Part shown: piece after piece, positions 1 through 5,542 of the stretch
Layout of the letters: every line of letters starts with the position of its first letter
Position numbering within the stretch: the first letter of the stretch is position 1
NCBI GenBank assembly: GCA_934871445.1
Contig: CAKXBD010000059.1
Span: 1 to 11,812, forward strand
Length of the DNA stretch: 11,812 nt
Reading direction: 5' to 3'
DNA from: an uncultured bacterium
Lineage (GTDB): Bacteria > Bacillota > Clostridia > Christensenellales > Borkfalkiaceae
The notes under the pieces: generated by a model
The model's database searches: none
What the model saw: the letters and a program-made list of their open reading frames with translations, nothing else
What the model was told of the DNA's origin: nothing
Position numbers and translations under genes: made by a program

Positions 1-142
1 TTCAGCAAAGGGCGAGAGGTAAAACACACCCCTCTTTGCCCGTTCAGCAAAGGGCGAGAGGTAAAACACACCCCTCTTTGCCCGTTCAGCAAAGGGCGAG
101 AGGTAAAACACACCCCTCTCTACTCGTTCGGCAAGGACGGAG
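1..142. repeat. 42-bp tandem repeat array, three copies plus a fragment
   Basis: Units lie at 1-42, 43-84 and 85-126. The first two are identical and the third differs only near its end; a degenerate partial copy follows at 127-142. The array starts at the window edge and may extend further left. Each unit can fold, with AGAGG pairing to CCTCT and GGGC to GCCC, so a minus-strand transcript leaving the uracil permease would carry a row of hairpins. Units abut directly with no spacers. A plus-strand open frame crosses the array (42 is a multiple of 3), but it runs antisense to the permease and I do not treat it as a gene. Confidence 0.9.
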
Positions 143-152
143 TTATCTATTC

Positions 153-176
153 CCCGTTTGCCGATTTGAAAACGGG
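153..176 (-). terminator. Hairpin just downstream of the uracil permease
   Basis: CCCGTTT at 153-159 pairs perfectly with AAACGGG at 170-176 (7 bp, loop of 10). It lies 7 bp past the permease stop codon on the minus strand. No U tract follows in that direction, so it may be a weak terminator or only a 3'-end stabilising hairpin. Confidence 0.35.
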
Positions 177-182
177 ACGGAA

Positions 183-1670
183 TTATTGATCTTCCGTCTG
201 TTCGTTCGACGGTGCGGCGACGTTTTCCTCCGTCTGTCCGTCAGAAAGCGCAGTCACTTCCGCATTTTCGGCGTCCGCCGTTCCTGCCGCGGGAGCGGCG
301 GGGGCATTTTCTTTTTTGCTTTTAATCGAACAGAGCACGTTCGTCAGAATACCGAGAATGAGCGCGCAGGCGACCGAAGTGAGCGTCACTTTTCCAAAGG
401 TGAGGGTAAGTCCGCCCACGCCCGCAATCAGAATGACGGAGACCACGAACAGATTGCGATTTTCATTGAGGTCCACCTTTTGAATCATTTTGAGACCGGA
501 TACGGCGATGAAGCCGTACAGAGCGATACAGACGCCGCCCATGACGCAGGAAGGAATCGTCGAAAGGAACGTGACGAAGGGAGCAAAGAAGGAGATGACG
601 ATCGCCAGACACGCGGTCACTAAAATCGTGAATACGGAAGCATTTCCCGTAATGGCGACGCAGCCGACCGATTCGCCGTAAGTCGTATTGGGGCAGCCGC
701 CGAAGAAAGCGCCCGCAATCGAACCGACGCCGTCGCCGAGGAGCGTTCTGGAAAGACCGGGGTCTTCGAGGAGCTCGGAGCCGATAATAGAGGAAAGATT
801 TTTATGGTCTGCGATATGTTCCGCAAAGACGACGAAAGCGACGGGGACATAAGCGACGGCAATCGTTCCGATATAGGTTCCGAGAGAACCGACTTCTCCG
901 AAGTCGTAGTTTCCCTTAAACGCCTCTATAAAGCTGAAATTCGGCAGCCATTGCATATCCTTGAATTTGGAGAAATCGATAATTTTGAGCGCGTCCACAT
1001 TCGCAGCGGTGCCGATTCCCGTAAAGATCGCCGCGACCGCATATCCCGCGAGAATACCGATGACGAACGGGAACAGCCTGAGATTCTTTTTACCGTACAC
1101 CGAGCAAACCATCGTCACAGCCAAAGTCACGAGTCCGCAGAGCAAAGCAATGAAGGGAGAGCCTACCATTTCAGCGGCATCGTTCAAAACATTTCCCTTC
1201 ATCAAATCCCCGACGGCGTTTCCGGCGAGGGAAAGACCGATAATGGCGACGGTGGGACCGATGACGACGGCGGGCATGAGCTTATTCACCCACTTTACGC
1301 CGACGAGTTTCACGACGACGGCGATGACGACGTATACGAGCCCCGCAAACGCAGCGCCGATAATAAGTCCGAGATAGCCCGCGGAAGCGGAGACGCTGCC
1401 CGCGAAGGCGGCCGCCATAGAGCCGAGGAAGGCGAAGGAGGAACCGAGGAATACGGGGCTTCTGAATTTGGTAAACAACAGATACACGATCGTGCCGACG
1501 CCCGCGCCGAGCAAAGCGGCGGAAGCCGACATATTCGCATCGGGGAACTGGGCGTTTATAGCCGCGGGAACGGCGATGGTAGCGGCGAGAATCGCCAAGA
1601 GCTGTTGTAATGCGGCGATGAGCAATTTGCCCACGGGAGGTCGGTCTTTTACTTTGTAAACGAGTTGCAT
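183..1670 (-). CDS. uraA: Uracil permease, NCS2 (UraA/PyrP) family
   Basis: This is an inner-membrane transporter that, by family knowledge, imports uracil with protons and feeds pyrimidine salvage. The 495 residues are strongly hydrophobic from about 15 to 450, as expected for a 14-segment NCS2 fold. Two family signatures are visible: FAEHIADH at 282-289 (acidic residue E284, in the position of the substrate-binding Glu of UraA) and PNTTYGES at 327-334 (E333). The PNTTYGE form points to uracil rather than xanthine, though specificity cannot be proved by eye. A hydrophilic Ala/Glu-rich tail from about 450 makes it longer than usual members (roughly 420-440 residues). It starts at ATG 1670 behind AAGGAG (minus strand, 1689-1684). 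It has its own promoter and a long structured leader, so it is probably transcribed alone. Confidence 0.92.
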   Translation of the reverse strand: MQLVYKVKDRPPVGKLLIAALQQLLAILAATIAVPAAINAQFPDANMSASAALLGAGVGTIVYLLFTKFRSPVFLGSSFAFLGSMAAAFAGSVSASAGYLGLIIGAAFAGLVYVVIAVVVKLVGVKWVNKLMPAVVIGPTVAIIGLSLAGNAVGDLMKGNVLNDAAEMVGSPFIALLCGLVTLAVTMVCSVYGKKNLRLFPFVIGILAGYAVAAIFTGIGTAANVDALKIIDFSKFKDMQWLPNFSFIEAFKGNYDFGEVGSLGTYIGTIAVAYVPVAFVVFAEHIADHKNLSSIIGSELLEDPGLSRTLLGDGVGSIAGAFFGGCPNTTYGESVGCVAITGNASVFTILVTACLAIVISFFAPFVTFLSTIPSCVMGGVCIALYGFIAVSGLKMIQKVDLNENRNLFVVSVILIAGVGGLTLTFGKVTLTSVACALILGILTNVLCSIKSKKENAPAAPAAGTADAENAEVTALSDGQTEENVAAPSNEQTEDQ

Positions 1671-1792
1671 AATCTTTCCAGTCTCCTTGGTAGAATTATT
1701 TGTACGGCGTCAGCCGTCGATTCCTGTTTTCGAAAGTCGCACCGAGGTTCTTTCGCCGCGCGAATCGGAGCGATTTTTGTCCGTCAAGCCCG

Positions 1793-1866
1793 AAAAAATC
1801 CCCCTTATGGCTGTCCCGAACGGGCGGAAATACCCGTTTCGAGCTTCCTGTTTTGCAAAAAGGGGG
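1793..1866 (-). terminator. Terminator-like structure in the uracil permease leader (candidate attenuator)
   Basis: Read on the minus strand, CCCCCTT (1866-1860) pairs perfectly with AAGGGGG (1806-1800), followed at once by A and six T (1799-1793). An inner hairpin sits between the arms: CGAAACGGG (1841-1833) with CCCGTTCG (1824-1817), one bulged base. It lies about 25 nt after the predicted start point and 120 nt before the start codon, the arrangement expected for transcription attenuation. I do not recognise a PyrR-binding loop or any known riboswitch class. Confidence 0.5.
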
Positions 1867-1895
1867 CGCGTTGTTCTATTTTTATAATTTTTACT

Positions 1896-1925
1896 ATAAT
1901 ATCACTTTTTTCACATATTTGTCAA
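1896..1925 (-). promoter_or_regulatory. Sigma-A type promoter of the uracil permease
   Basis: On the minus strand there is a consensus -35 TTGACA (1925-1920), an 18-bp spacer and a -10 TATTAT (1901-1896). The predicted start point near 1889 gives a leader of about 220 nt before the ATG at 1670. Confidence 0.75.
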
Positions 1926-2013
1926 GTAAAATTTCTTTCTCCGACCGCAAAATATTCAAATCCCGAAAAAATATAATTCTTTTTAAGTTCCCGCAACTTT
2001 TTCGCATAAGAAA

Positions 2014-2049
2014 ACCTGCCCGCTCGTTTTTAAAAACGAGCGGGCAGGT
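2014..2049 (-). terminator. Strong intrinsic terminator of ssb
   Basis: This is a perfect 36-base palindrome. ACCTGCCCGCTCG pairs with CGAGCGGGCAGGT and the centre is T5A5. On the minus strand it is followed by TTTTCTT, giving a proper U tract. It lies 16 bp past the ssb stop codon and separates ssb from the permease promoter. Confidence 0.9.
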
Positions 2050-2065
2050 ACGCATTGAACAGGAG

Positions 2066-2779
2066 TTATACGATATTGTCGTTCATCTGCGAGCCCTCTC
2101 CTTGCGCGTGGCTCTGTAAGGTATATAAATCGAATTCGCTGTCTATATCGAAATCCTCGGCGTTGTCGAACGCGGCGAGTTTGGAGACCGAGACTTCATA
2201 GGCGGTCATTGTTCTGACGTCCGTTTCGGAGAGCCGCTTTTGATACTCTCGGCTTTGGATGCGTCCCGAGATCGCCACTTTGTCTCCGACGGAGAGGTTT
2301 TTGACGAAACGGGCGTTTCTCCCCCATGCGATGCAGGGAATGTAGTCGGATTTGTTGTAGGCGCGGTTGACCGCGACGAGAATATCCGCGATTTCGCGGT
2401 TAAAGGGAGTGGTGCGATAGACGGGCGGTTTGCAGATATAGCCGCTCAAAAGAATACTGTTGGGATTTTTTCCCGGAATCTCGTCGAGAATTTCCCGCAC
2501 GAACACCGTCAGCATGAGTCGGGATTTCCCGTTTTCCAGCTTATTGTAGCTTCTGAACTGTCCCAGAGCGCAAATAGACGATCCCTTGGAAAGGGCCGAG
2601 CCCTGAATCAATCTTTCCGAAACGGTGATAGGCAGAATATCCGCCTGTCCGGAAAGGCGCATGACGCGCACGAAAAACTCATAAAAGCCTTCCCCGTACA
2701 CTTCGTGCGAGAATACCGCGTCGCTCACGATTTCACCCATAATGTAGACCTTGTTGTTTTTTTCCGCCGAGTAATTCAT
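2066..2779 (-). CDS. ssb: Single-stranded DNA-binding protein with two OB folds
   Basis: The product (237 aa) should coat single-stranded DNA during replication, recombination and repair. Two successive OB-fold regions are visible. Residues about 8-98 (KVYIMGEIV ... LTVFVREI) form a divergent first domain. Residues about 106-200 form the more SSB-like second one, with the strongly conserved stretch PPVYRTTPFNREIADILVAV, then IPCIAWGRNAR and GRIQSREYQKR. This double layout is the form I know from clostridial proteins annotated as SSB; it differs from the classic tetramer-forming SSB with one OB fold. The acidic C-terminus ends in MNDNIV and lacks the canonical DDDIPF-type tip used to recruit partners, although a short acidic stretch (DFDIDSEFD) precedes it. 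It starts at ATG 2779 behind GGAGG with a 5-base spacer. It is followed by a strong terminator, so it is the last gene of its unit. Confidence 0.85.
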   Translation of the reverse strand: MNYSAEKNNKVYIMGEIVSDAVFSHEVYGEGFYEFFVRVMRLSGQADILPITVSERLIQGSALSKGSSICALGQFRSYNKLENGKSRLMLTVFVREILDEIPGKNPNSILLSGYICKPPVYRTTPFNREIADILVAVNRAYNKSDYIPCIAWGRNARFVKNLSVGDKVAISGRIQSREYQKRLSETDVRTMTAYEVSVSKLAAFDNAEDFDIDSEFDLYTLQSHAQGEGSQMNDNIV

Positions 2780-2810
2780 AAAAACCTCCGATTTTGTTTT
2801 TCTTGCATGT

Positions 2811-2840
2811 GTATCGAATGAAAATAATCTGTTCCAAGGC
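2811..2840 (+). repeat. Left copy of a 30-bp inverted repeat flanking the deacetylase gene
   Basis: Bases 2811-2840 match the reverse complement of 3605-3634 at 29 of 30 positions; the single difference is at 2834. The first 23 bases are identical, then CAAGGC matches after the mismatch. Read on the plus strand it contains ATGAAAATAATCTG, that is, a copy of the deacetylase start codon and first codons (MKIICSKA). It sits between the deacetylase stop codon (2854) and the ssb start (2779). Confidence 0.95.
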
Positions 2841-2853
2841 GCTGCGTTCCGTT

Positions 2854-3627
2854 TTAATTTTCTTCCGCGAGGTGCTGTTTTCCCGCCGAATCGATCGTGT
2901 AATTTTCGCGGTAGATGAGCTCGCCTATCGGAACGAATTCGTAGCCGCGGTTTTGAAGCGTGGAAAAAATCAAAGGGAGCGCCTCCGCCGTATGCAGGCC
3001 GTTGTTATGGCAGAGAATGATAGAGCCGGGTTTTACGCCGTTGATGATGCGCATGGCAATATCCGTGGCGGAGAGGTCTTTCCAGTCGAGAGAATCGACG
3101 TCCCACTGTATGGAATAGATTCCCATAGACTTCGCCGTGTCGATGACGAGATTATCGTAATCTCCGTACGGAGGGCGGAACAAATCCACCTTCTTCCCCG
3201 TCACGGCGGTAATCGCCTCTGACGAAGAGGAAAGCTCCGCGCGGATTTCCGCTTCGCTCAATTTGCTCATGTACGGGTGCGTTTTGCTGTGCGTCCCGAT
3301 CTCGTGTCCCGCTTCATCTATCTTCTTTACGTATTCGGGATACTTCTCCGTCCAGAACTCCACCATGAAAAACGTACACCTGACGTCGTTTTGATCGAGC
3401 GCCTTCAAAATTGCGTCCGTGTGCTCCGTTCCCCATGCGCAATCGAAGGAAATAGAAATCTTCTTCTCCTCCCGCGCAACCGAATAAATGGGCAACGAAC
3501 GCGCTTTCGTCATCGCGTTCACGGCATACGCCCCCACCTCTCGCATTAATACCATCACAGCCAACGCAAGAGCTAGTAAGCCGAATCCCCCCAGGACTCG
3601 CTTTGCCTTGAAACAGATTATTTTCAT
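2854..3627 (-). CDS. Membrane-anchored polysaccharide deacetylase (PdaB-like, NodB homology domain)
   Basis: This is predicted to remove acetyl groups from peptidoglycan or another cell-surface polysaccharide outside the membrane. From ATG 3627 it has 257 residues. Residues about 11-29 form a hydrophobic segment after a basic start (MKIICFKAKR), a signal anchor. NodB motifs follow: SFDCAWG (motif 1, about 60-66), GTHSKTH (motif 2, metal-binding His pair), RPPYGDYD (motif 3), WDVDSLDW (motif 4) and ILCHNN (motif 5). Motif 1 has Cys where canonical enzymes have the second, metal-binding Asp; PdaB-type sporulation proteins also deviate here. I prefer ATG 3627 because GAGG lies six bases upstream; an earlier TTG at 3648 is possible. 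Its start codon lies inside one copy of a 30-bp inverted repeat whose other copy follows its stop codon, so the gene may be invertible. Confidence 0.88.
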   Translation of the reverse strand: MKIICFKAKRVLGGFGLLALALAVMVLMREVGAYAVNAMTKARSLPIYSVAREEKKISISFDCAWGTEHTDAILKALDQNDVRCTFFMVEFWTEKYPEYVKKIDEAGHEIGTHSKTHPYMSKLSEAEIRAELSSSSEAITAVTGKKVDLFRPPYGDYDNLVIDTAKSMGIYSIQWDVDSLDWKDLSATDIAMRIINGVKPGSIILCHNNGLHTAEALPLIFSTLQNRGYEFVPIGELIYRENYTIDSAGKQHLAEEN

Positions 3628-3634
3628 TCGATAC
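3605..3634 (-). repeat. Right copy of the 30-bp inverted repeat, overlapping the deacetylase start
   Basis: This is the partner of 2811-2840, in opposite orientation, 29/30 identical. It includes GTATCGA just upstream of the start codon, the ATG (3627-3625) and about the first seven codons. The two copies bound a 764-bp segment (2841-3604) that is almost exactly the rest of the gene. Confidence 0.95.
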
Positions 3635-3735
3635 CTCAATGCTACCAAATTTCACCGGTCGGAAAATCGGAGGTAGAGTCGAATTTTCGCCAATTTTGTC
3701 GAATAGCCCCGCACTCCTTTTCTCACCTTTGCTCT

Positions 3736-3764
3736 ATTTTATGGACACACGTTCCGGTTTATGA
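3736..3764 (-). promoter_or_regulatory. Possible promoter of the deacetylase gene, sigma-E-like
   Basis: On the minus strand, TCATAAA (3764-3758) and CATAAAAT (3743-3736) are separated by 14 bp. This resembles the mother-cell sporulation promoter pattern (-35 like KMATATT, -10 like CATACAnT), with two mismatches in the -35 and one in the -10. The -10 could equally serve sigma-A. The predicted leader is about 100 nt. A sporulation role is inferred from the weak match plus the PdaB-like product. Confidence 0.3.
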
Positions 3765-3810
3765 CTGAATAAAATTTCTTCCCGAAAAATCTTTTTTCCT
3801 CCCTTCTTCG

Positions 3811-4110
3811 TTCTCTTTTCACTTATAAACCATTTTCCTCGTTTCTTCATCCCCTTTCTACCCGCAAACCGCCTTCCCTGTTTCTTTACCCCTTTCTATC
3901 CGCAAATCGCCTTTCCCTGTTTCTTTACCCCTTTCTATCCGCAAACCGCCTTCCCTGTTTCTTTACCCCTTTCTATCCGCAAACCGCCTTCCCTGTTTCT
4001 TTACCCCTTTCTACCCGCCAATCACCTTCCCCTTTCCTTCTCACCTTTCTATCCGAAAAACACTTTCTCCGTTTCTTCGCTCTCTTTTCTGCCGCCGCTT
4101 TCCCTTTCGG
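3811..4110. repeat. 38-bp tandem repeat array (about seven units, four well conserved)
   Basis: Well-conserved units begin with CCCCTTTCTAYCCGC at 3851, 3889, 3928 and 3966 (38, 39, 38 and 38 bp). A fifth, diverged unit spans 4004-4043, and weaker relatives lie at 3811-3850, 4044-4080 and 4081-4110. The plus strand is almost purely pyrimidine with short purine islands. Decay from centre to edges suggests slippage-driven growth in the middle. No spacers are present, so it is not CRISPR. Confidence 0.9.
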
Positions 4111-4143
4111 ACGGACTATTCAAAAAAATTTTGTTCCAAACGC

Positions 4144-4173
4144 TTGACAACCTCGCAGCTTCTGTGATATGAT
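4144..4173 (+). promoter_or_regulatory. Promoter of the arsR-sdpI-natAB operon
   Basis: Consensus -35 TTGACA at 4144-4149, an 18-bp spacer, and -10 TATGAT at 4168-4173. The expected start point is near 4180, directly at the edge of the palindromic operator. Confidence 0.75.
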
Positions 4174-4180
4174 AAATTTG

Positions 4181-4202
4181 TATTTAGATAGTTATCTAAA
4201 TA
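4181..4202. promoter_or_regulatory. Perfect palindromic operator, likely bound by the ArsR repressor
   Basis: TATTTAGATA (4181-4190) and its exact reverse complement (4193-4202) flank a GT centre. It lies between the predicted transcription start and the ribosome site, where a bound repressor would block elongation or start. Size and AT-rich symmetry fit ArsR-family dimers, so autoregulation by the first gene is the natural reading. Binding itself is inferred. Confidence 0.7.
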
Positions 4203-4218
4203 AACAAAAAGGAGGAAA

Positions 4219-4251
4219 ATGAAACCGTGCGAGACGTGTGGGAAGCGATGA
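4219..4251 (+). other. Possible ten-codon upstream reading frame overlapping the arsR start
   Basis: An ATG at 4219, three bases after GGAGG, opens a ten-codon frame (MKPCETCGKR) in a different frame from arsR. Its TGA (4249-4251) overlaps the in-frame arsR codon ATG 4248 as ATGA, which would allow translational coupling. The three-base spacing to the Shine-Dalgarno is short, so real use is uncertain. Confidence 0.25.
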
Positions 4252-4802
4252 GCGATAAAACCAGGCGGGAAATCCTCGCGATGTTAAAGGAGAAGGATTT
4301 GAGCGCGGGAGAGATAGCGGAACGTTTCGATCTGACGAAAGCGACGGTATCCCATCACTTGTCCGTACTGAAAGGCGCGGGGCTGGTCGATACGGAGAAG
4401 CGGGCGCAGACGATCATCTATTCTTTGAACATGACGGTATTCCAATCCTTTCTGTTGACAGTGAACAATCTTTTTGCCGATAAAAATTTTAAGGGGAGTA
4501 CGCAAGCGAACGCGGAGGAATCCCCTTCGGTGCGCTCCGCGAAGGAGCGCACGCCTGTGCCGCAGGCGGCTGATTTTGCCAAAGGGGGAGGATCGGGATT
4601 TTCTTCGTCGTCAGACATTGTTTCCTCGTCTGAATTTACTTCGGCATCGGACTTCACCCCCTCGTCTGAATTTGTCCCGACGTCGGACGTCGTTTCCGCT
4701 CCCTCCTCTTCGCCGTCGGGAATCGTTTCGTCGTCGAAATTTGTCTCTCCTGAGGGTGCAACGGGTGTAGAGCTTGCTATGCCCGAAGGAATCAAGCCAT
4801 GA
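4227..4802 (+). CDS. ArsR-family transcriptional repressor (SdpR/YvaN-like) with a long low-complexity tail
   Basis: Residues 1-85 form a typical winged-helix ArsR domain: VWEAMSDKTRREILAMLKE, then the helix-turn-helix DLSAGEIAERF-DLTKATVSHHLSVLK (about 24-50), then the wing and QTIIYSLNMTVFQ. No metal-binding Cys pair is present, matching SdpR-type autorepressors rather than metal sensors. Relatives end near residue 90-100; this one runs to 191. Residues about 99-124 are encoded by a palindromic element, and about 125-175 are a Ser/Phe/Glu/Asp-rich repeat. The GTG at 4227 is chosen because the family begins just before VWEAMSDKTRREIL. GGAGG lies 11 bases upstream, which is long; ATG 4248 is an alternative. 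The last bases overlap the next start (ATGA). It most likely represses its own operon through the palindrome at 4181-4202. Confidence 0.85.
   Translation: MRDVWEAMSDKTRREILAMLKEKDLSAGEIAERFDLTKATVSHHLSVLKGAGLVDTEKRAQTIIYSLNMTVFQSFLLTVNNLFADKNFKGSTQANAEESPSVRSAKERTPVPQAADFAKGGGSGFSSSSDIVSSSEFTSASDFTPSSEFVPTSDVVSAPSSSPSGIVSSSKFVSPEGATGVELAMPEGIKP
4521..4589. repeat. Palindromic, intergenic-type element inside the arsR coding sequence
   Basis: The ends pair (CCCCTT at 4522-4527 with AAGGGG at 4582-4587) around two internal hairpins: GTGCGCTCC (4530-4538) with GGAGCGCAC (4544-4552), nine perfect pairs with a GCGAA loop, and GCCTG (4553-4557) with CAGGC (4563-4567). Such nested symmetry is typical of small mobile intergenic repeats, not of coding DNA. 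It is translated here as part of the repressor tail. Confidence 0.6.
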
Positions 4803-5533
4803 CGAAAAAATTTTTCTTGTCAAAAAAAATTTCCTACCCCGTCGTATTGCTGGCGGCGACTCTTTTGAATGCGGTTTTGGGAATCGTTTTTATTTGTCTG
4901 TCGCCCGATCGGGTAGCCGTCCATTTCAACGCGGCATTCGAGGCGGATAAATTAGGTTCGCCGTGGATGTATTTGCCGGCGTTTGTCCTGCCGCCGTTCG
5001 CGGCGGTCGGACTGATGTTCGAAAACGTGAGGAAAGGGCAGAAGCCGCAGAACCGAAAGCCCCTGAAAATCATTCTCACGGTTATCGCGGTGCTGATCGG
5101 TTATATGGGCTGGCTGATGCTCGTCTGGTGCGGCAGAGTCAGCGAAATCGGGCAGAAGGCGGAGGCGCCCCTTTACATTCTCGTTTGTATTCCGATGGGA
5201 CTGATGTTCATTATTCTGGGGAATTATCTTCCCGTAATCAAGCGGAACGGAACGCTGGGTATCAAGACGCCCTCGACGCTCGCGAGCGATTATGTCTGGG
5301 CGCAGACACACAGAGTTATGGGCAAAGTCTGGGTCATCATGGGAGCAGGAGAAATCCTCGCCGCGCTGGCGGATACCTTTGCAAAGACGGAATTTATTTC
5401 GTTCGGCTGGCTGGCAGCGGCAATCGTAGGAGAGTGTATCGCCCTGCCCTTCGTCACTTCACATTTCAAAAAACGGGAAATCGAGCTTCTTCTGCAAGAG
5501 GAGCCGCCCCGCGAAAAATCGCAAATTATATAA
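4799..5533 (+). CDS. SdpI-family integral membrane protein (DUF1648 plus SdpI domain)
   Basis: The 244-residue protein matches the SdpI immunity/signalling family. An N-terminal DUF1648-like part (about 15-62, with the VAVHFN-type motif) is followed by the SdpI signature at about 141-182: GNYLPVIKRNGTLGIKTPST, then a Trp-containing stretch ending in THRVMGKVWVIMG. About six hydrophobic segments are visible (roughly 13-34, 57-75, 91-110, 124-141, 174-192 and 203-219). In Bacillus subtilis SdpI protects against the SdpC toxin and sequesters the SdpR repressor at the membrane. Here the gene directly follows a SdpR-like repressor with a 4-bp ATGA overlap, so the same sequestration logic is plausible. 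No SdpC-like toxin gene is in the window. The exact ligand is unknown. Confidence 0.85.
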   Translation: MTKKFFLSKKISYPVVLLAATLLNAVLGIVFICLSPDRVAVHFNAAFEADKLGSPWMYLPAFVLPPFAAVGLMFENVRKGQKPQNRKPLKIILTVIAVLIGYMGWLMLVWCGRVSEIGQKAEAPLYILVCIPMGLMFIILGNYLPVIKRNGTLGIKTPSTLASDYVWAQTHRVMGKVWVIMGAGEILAALADTFAKTEFISFGWLAAAIVGECIALPFVTSHFKKREIELLLQEEPPREKSQII

Positions 5534-5542
5534 GGAGTACTT

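Larger units (their letters stand above)
3628..4143. other. Divergent intergenic region between deacetylase and arsR
   Basis: About 500 bp without a convincing gene. From left to right it holds the deacetylase leader with a possible promoter (3736-3764), a pyrimidine-rich stretch, the 38-bp tandem repeat array (3851-4043 with degenerate flanks to about 4110), and then the arsR promoter. The longer open frames here are repeat-driven and lack ribosome sites. Confidence 0.7.

Noticed and set aside
36..623. A 195-codon plus-strand frame beginning with 14-residue repeats (QQRARGKTHPSL)
   Set aside because: It results from a 42-bp repeat being a multiple of three and then runs antisense through the uracil permease; no ribosome site and no family resemblance.
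804..1610. A 268-codon plus-strand frame antisense to the permease
   Set aside because: Composition is Asp/Arg/Gly-rich as expected for the reverse strand of a hydrophobic membrane protein; no start signals.
1671..1890. PyrR-binding attenuator or purine riboswitch upstream of the permease
   Set aside because: The characteristic conserved loop sequences are missing, so I describe only an unclassified terminator-like leader.
2854..3627. IS element or transposon between the 30-bp inverted repeats
   Set aside because: The enclosed gene is a deacetylase, not a transposase, the repeats overlap its own coding start, and I saw no target-site duplication outside them.
3811..4110. CRISPR array
   Set aside because: The 38-bp units are directly contiguous with no variable spacers, and no cas genes are present.
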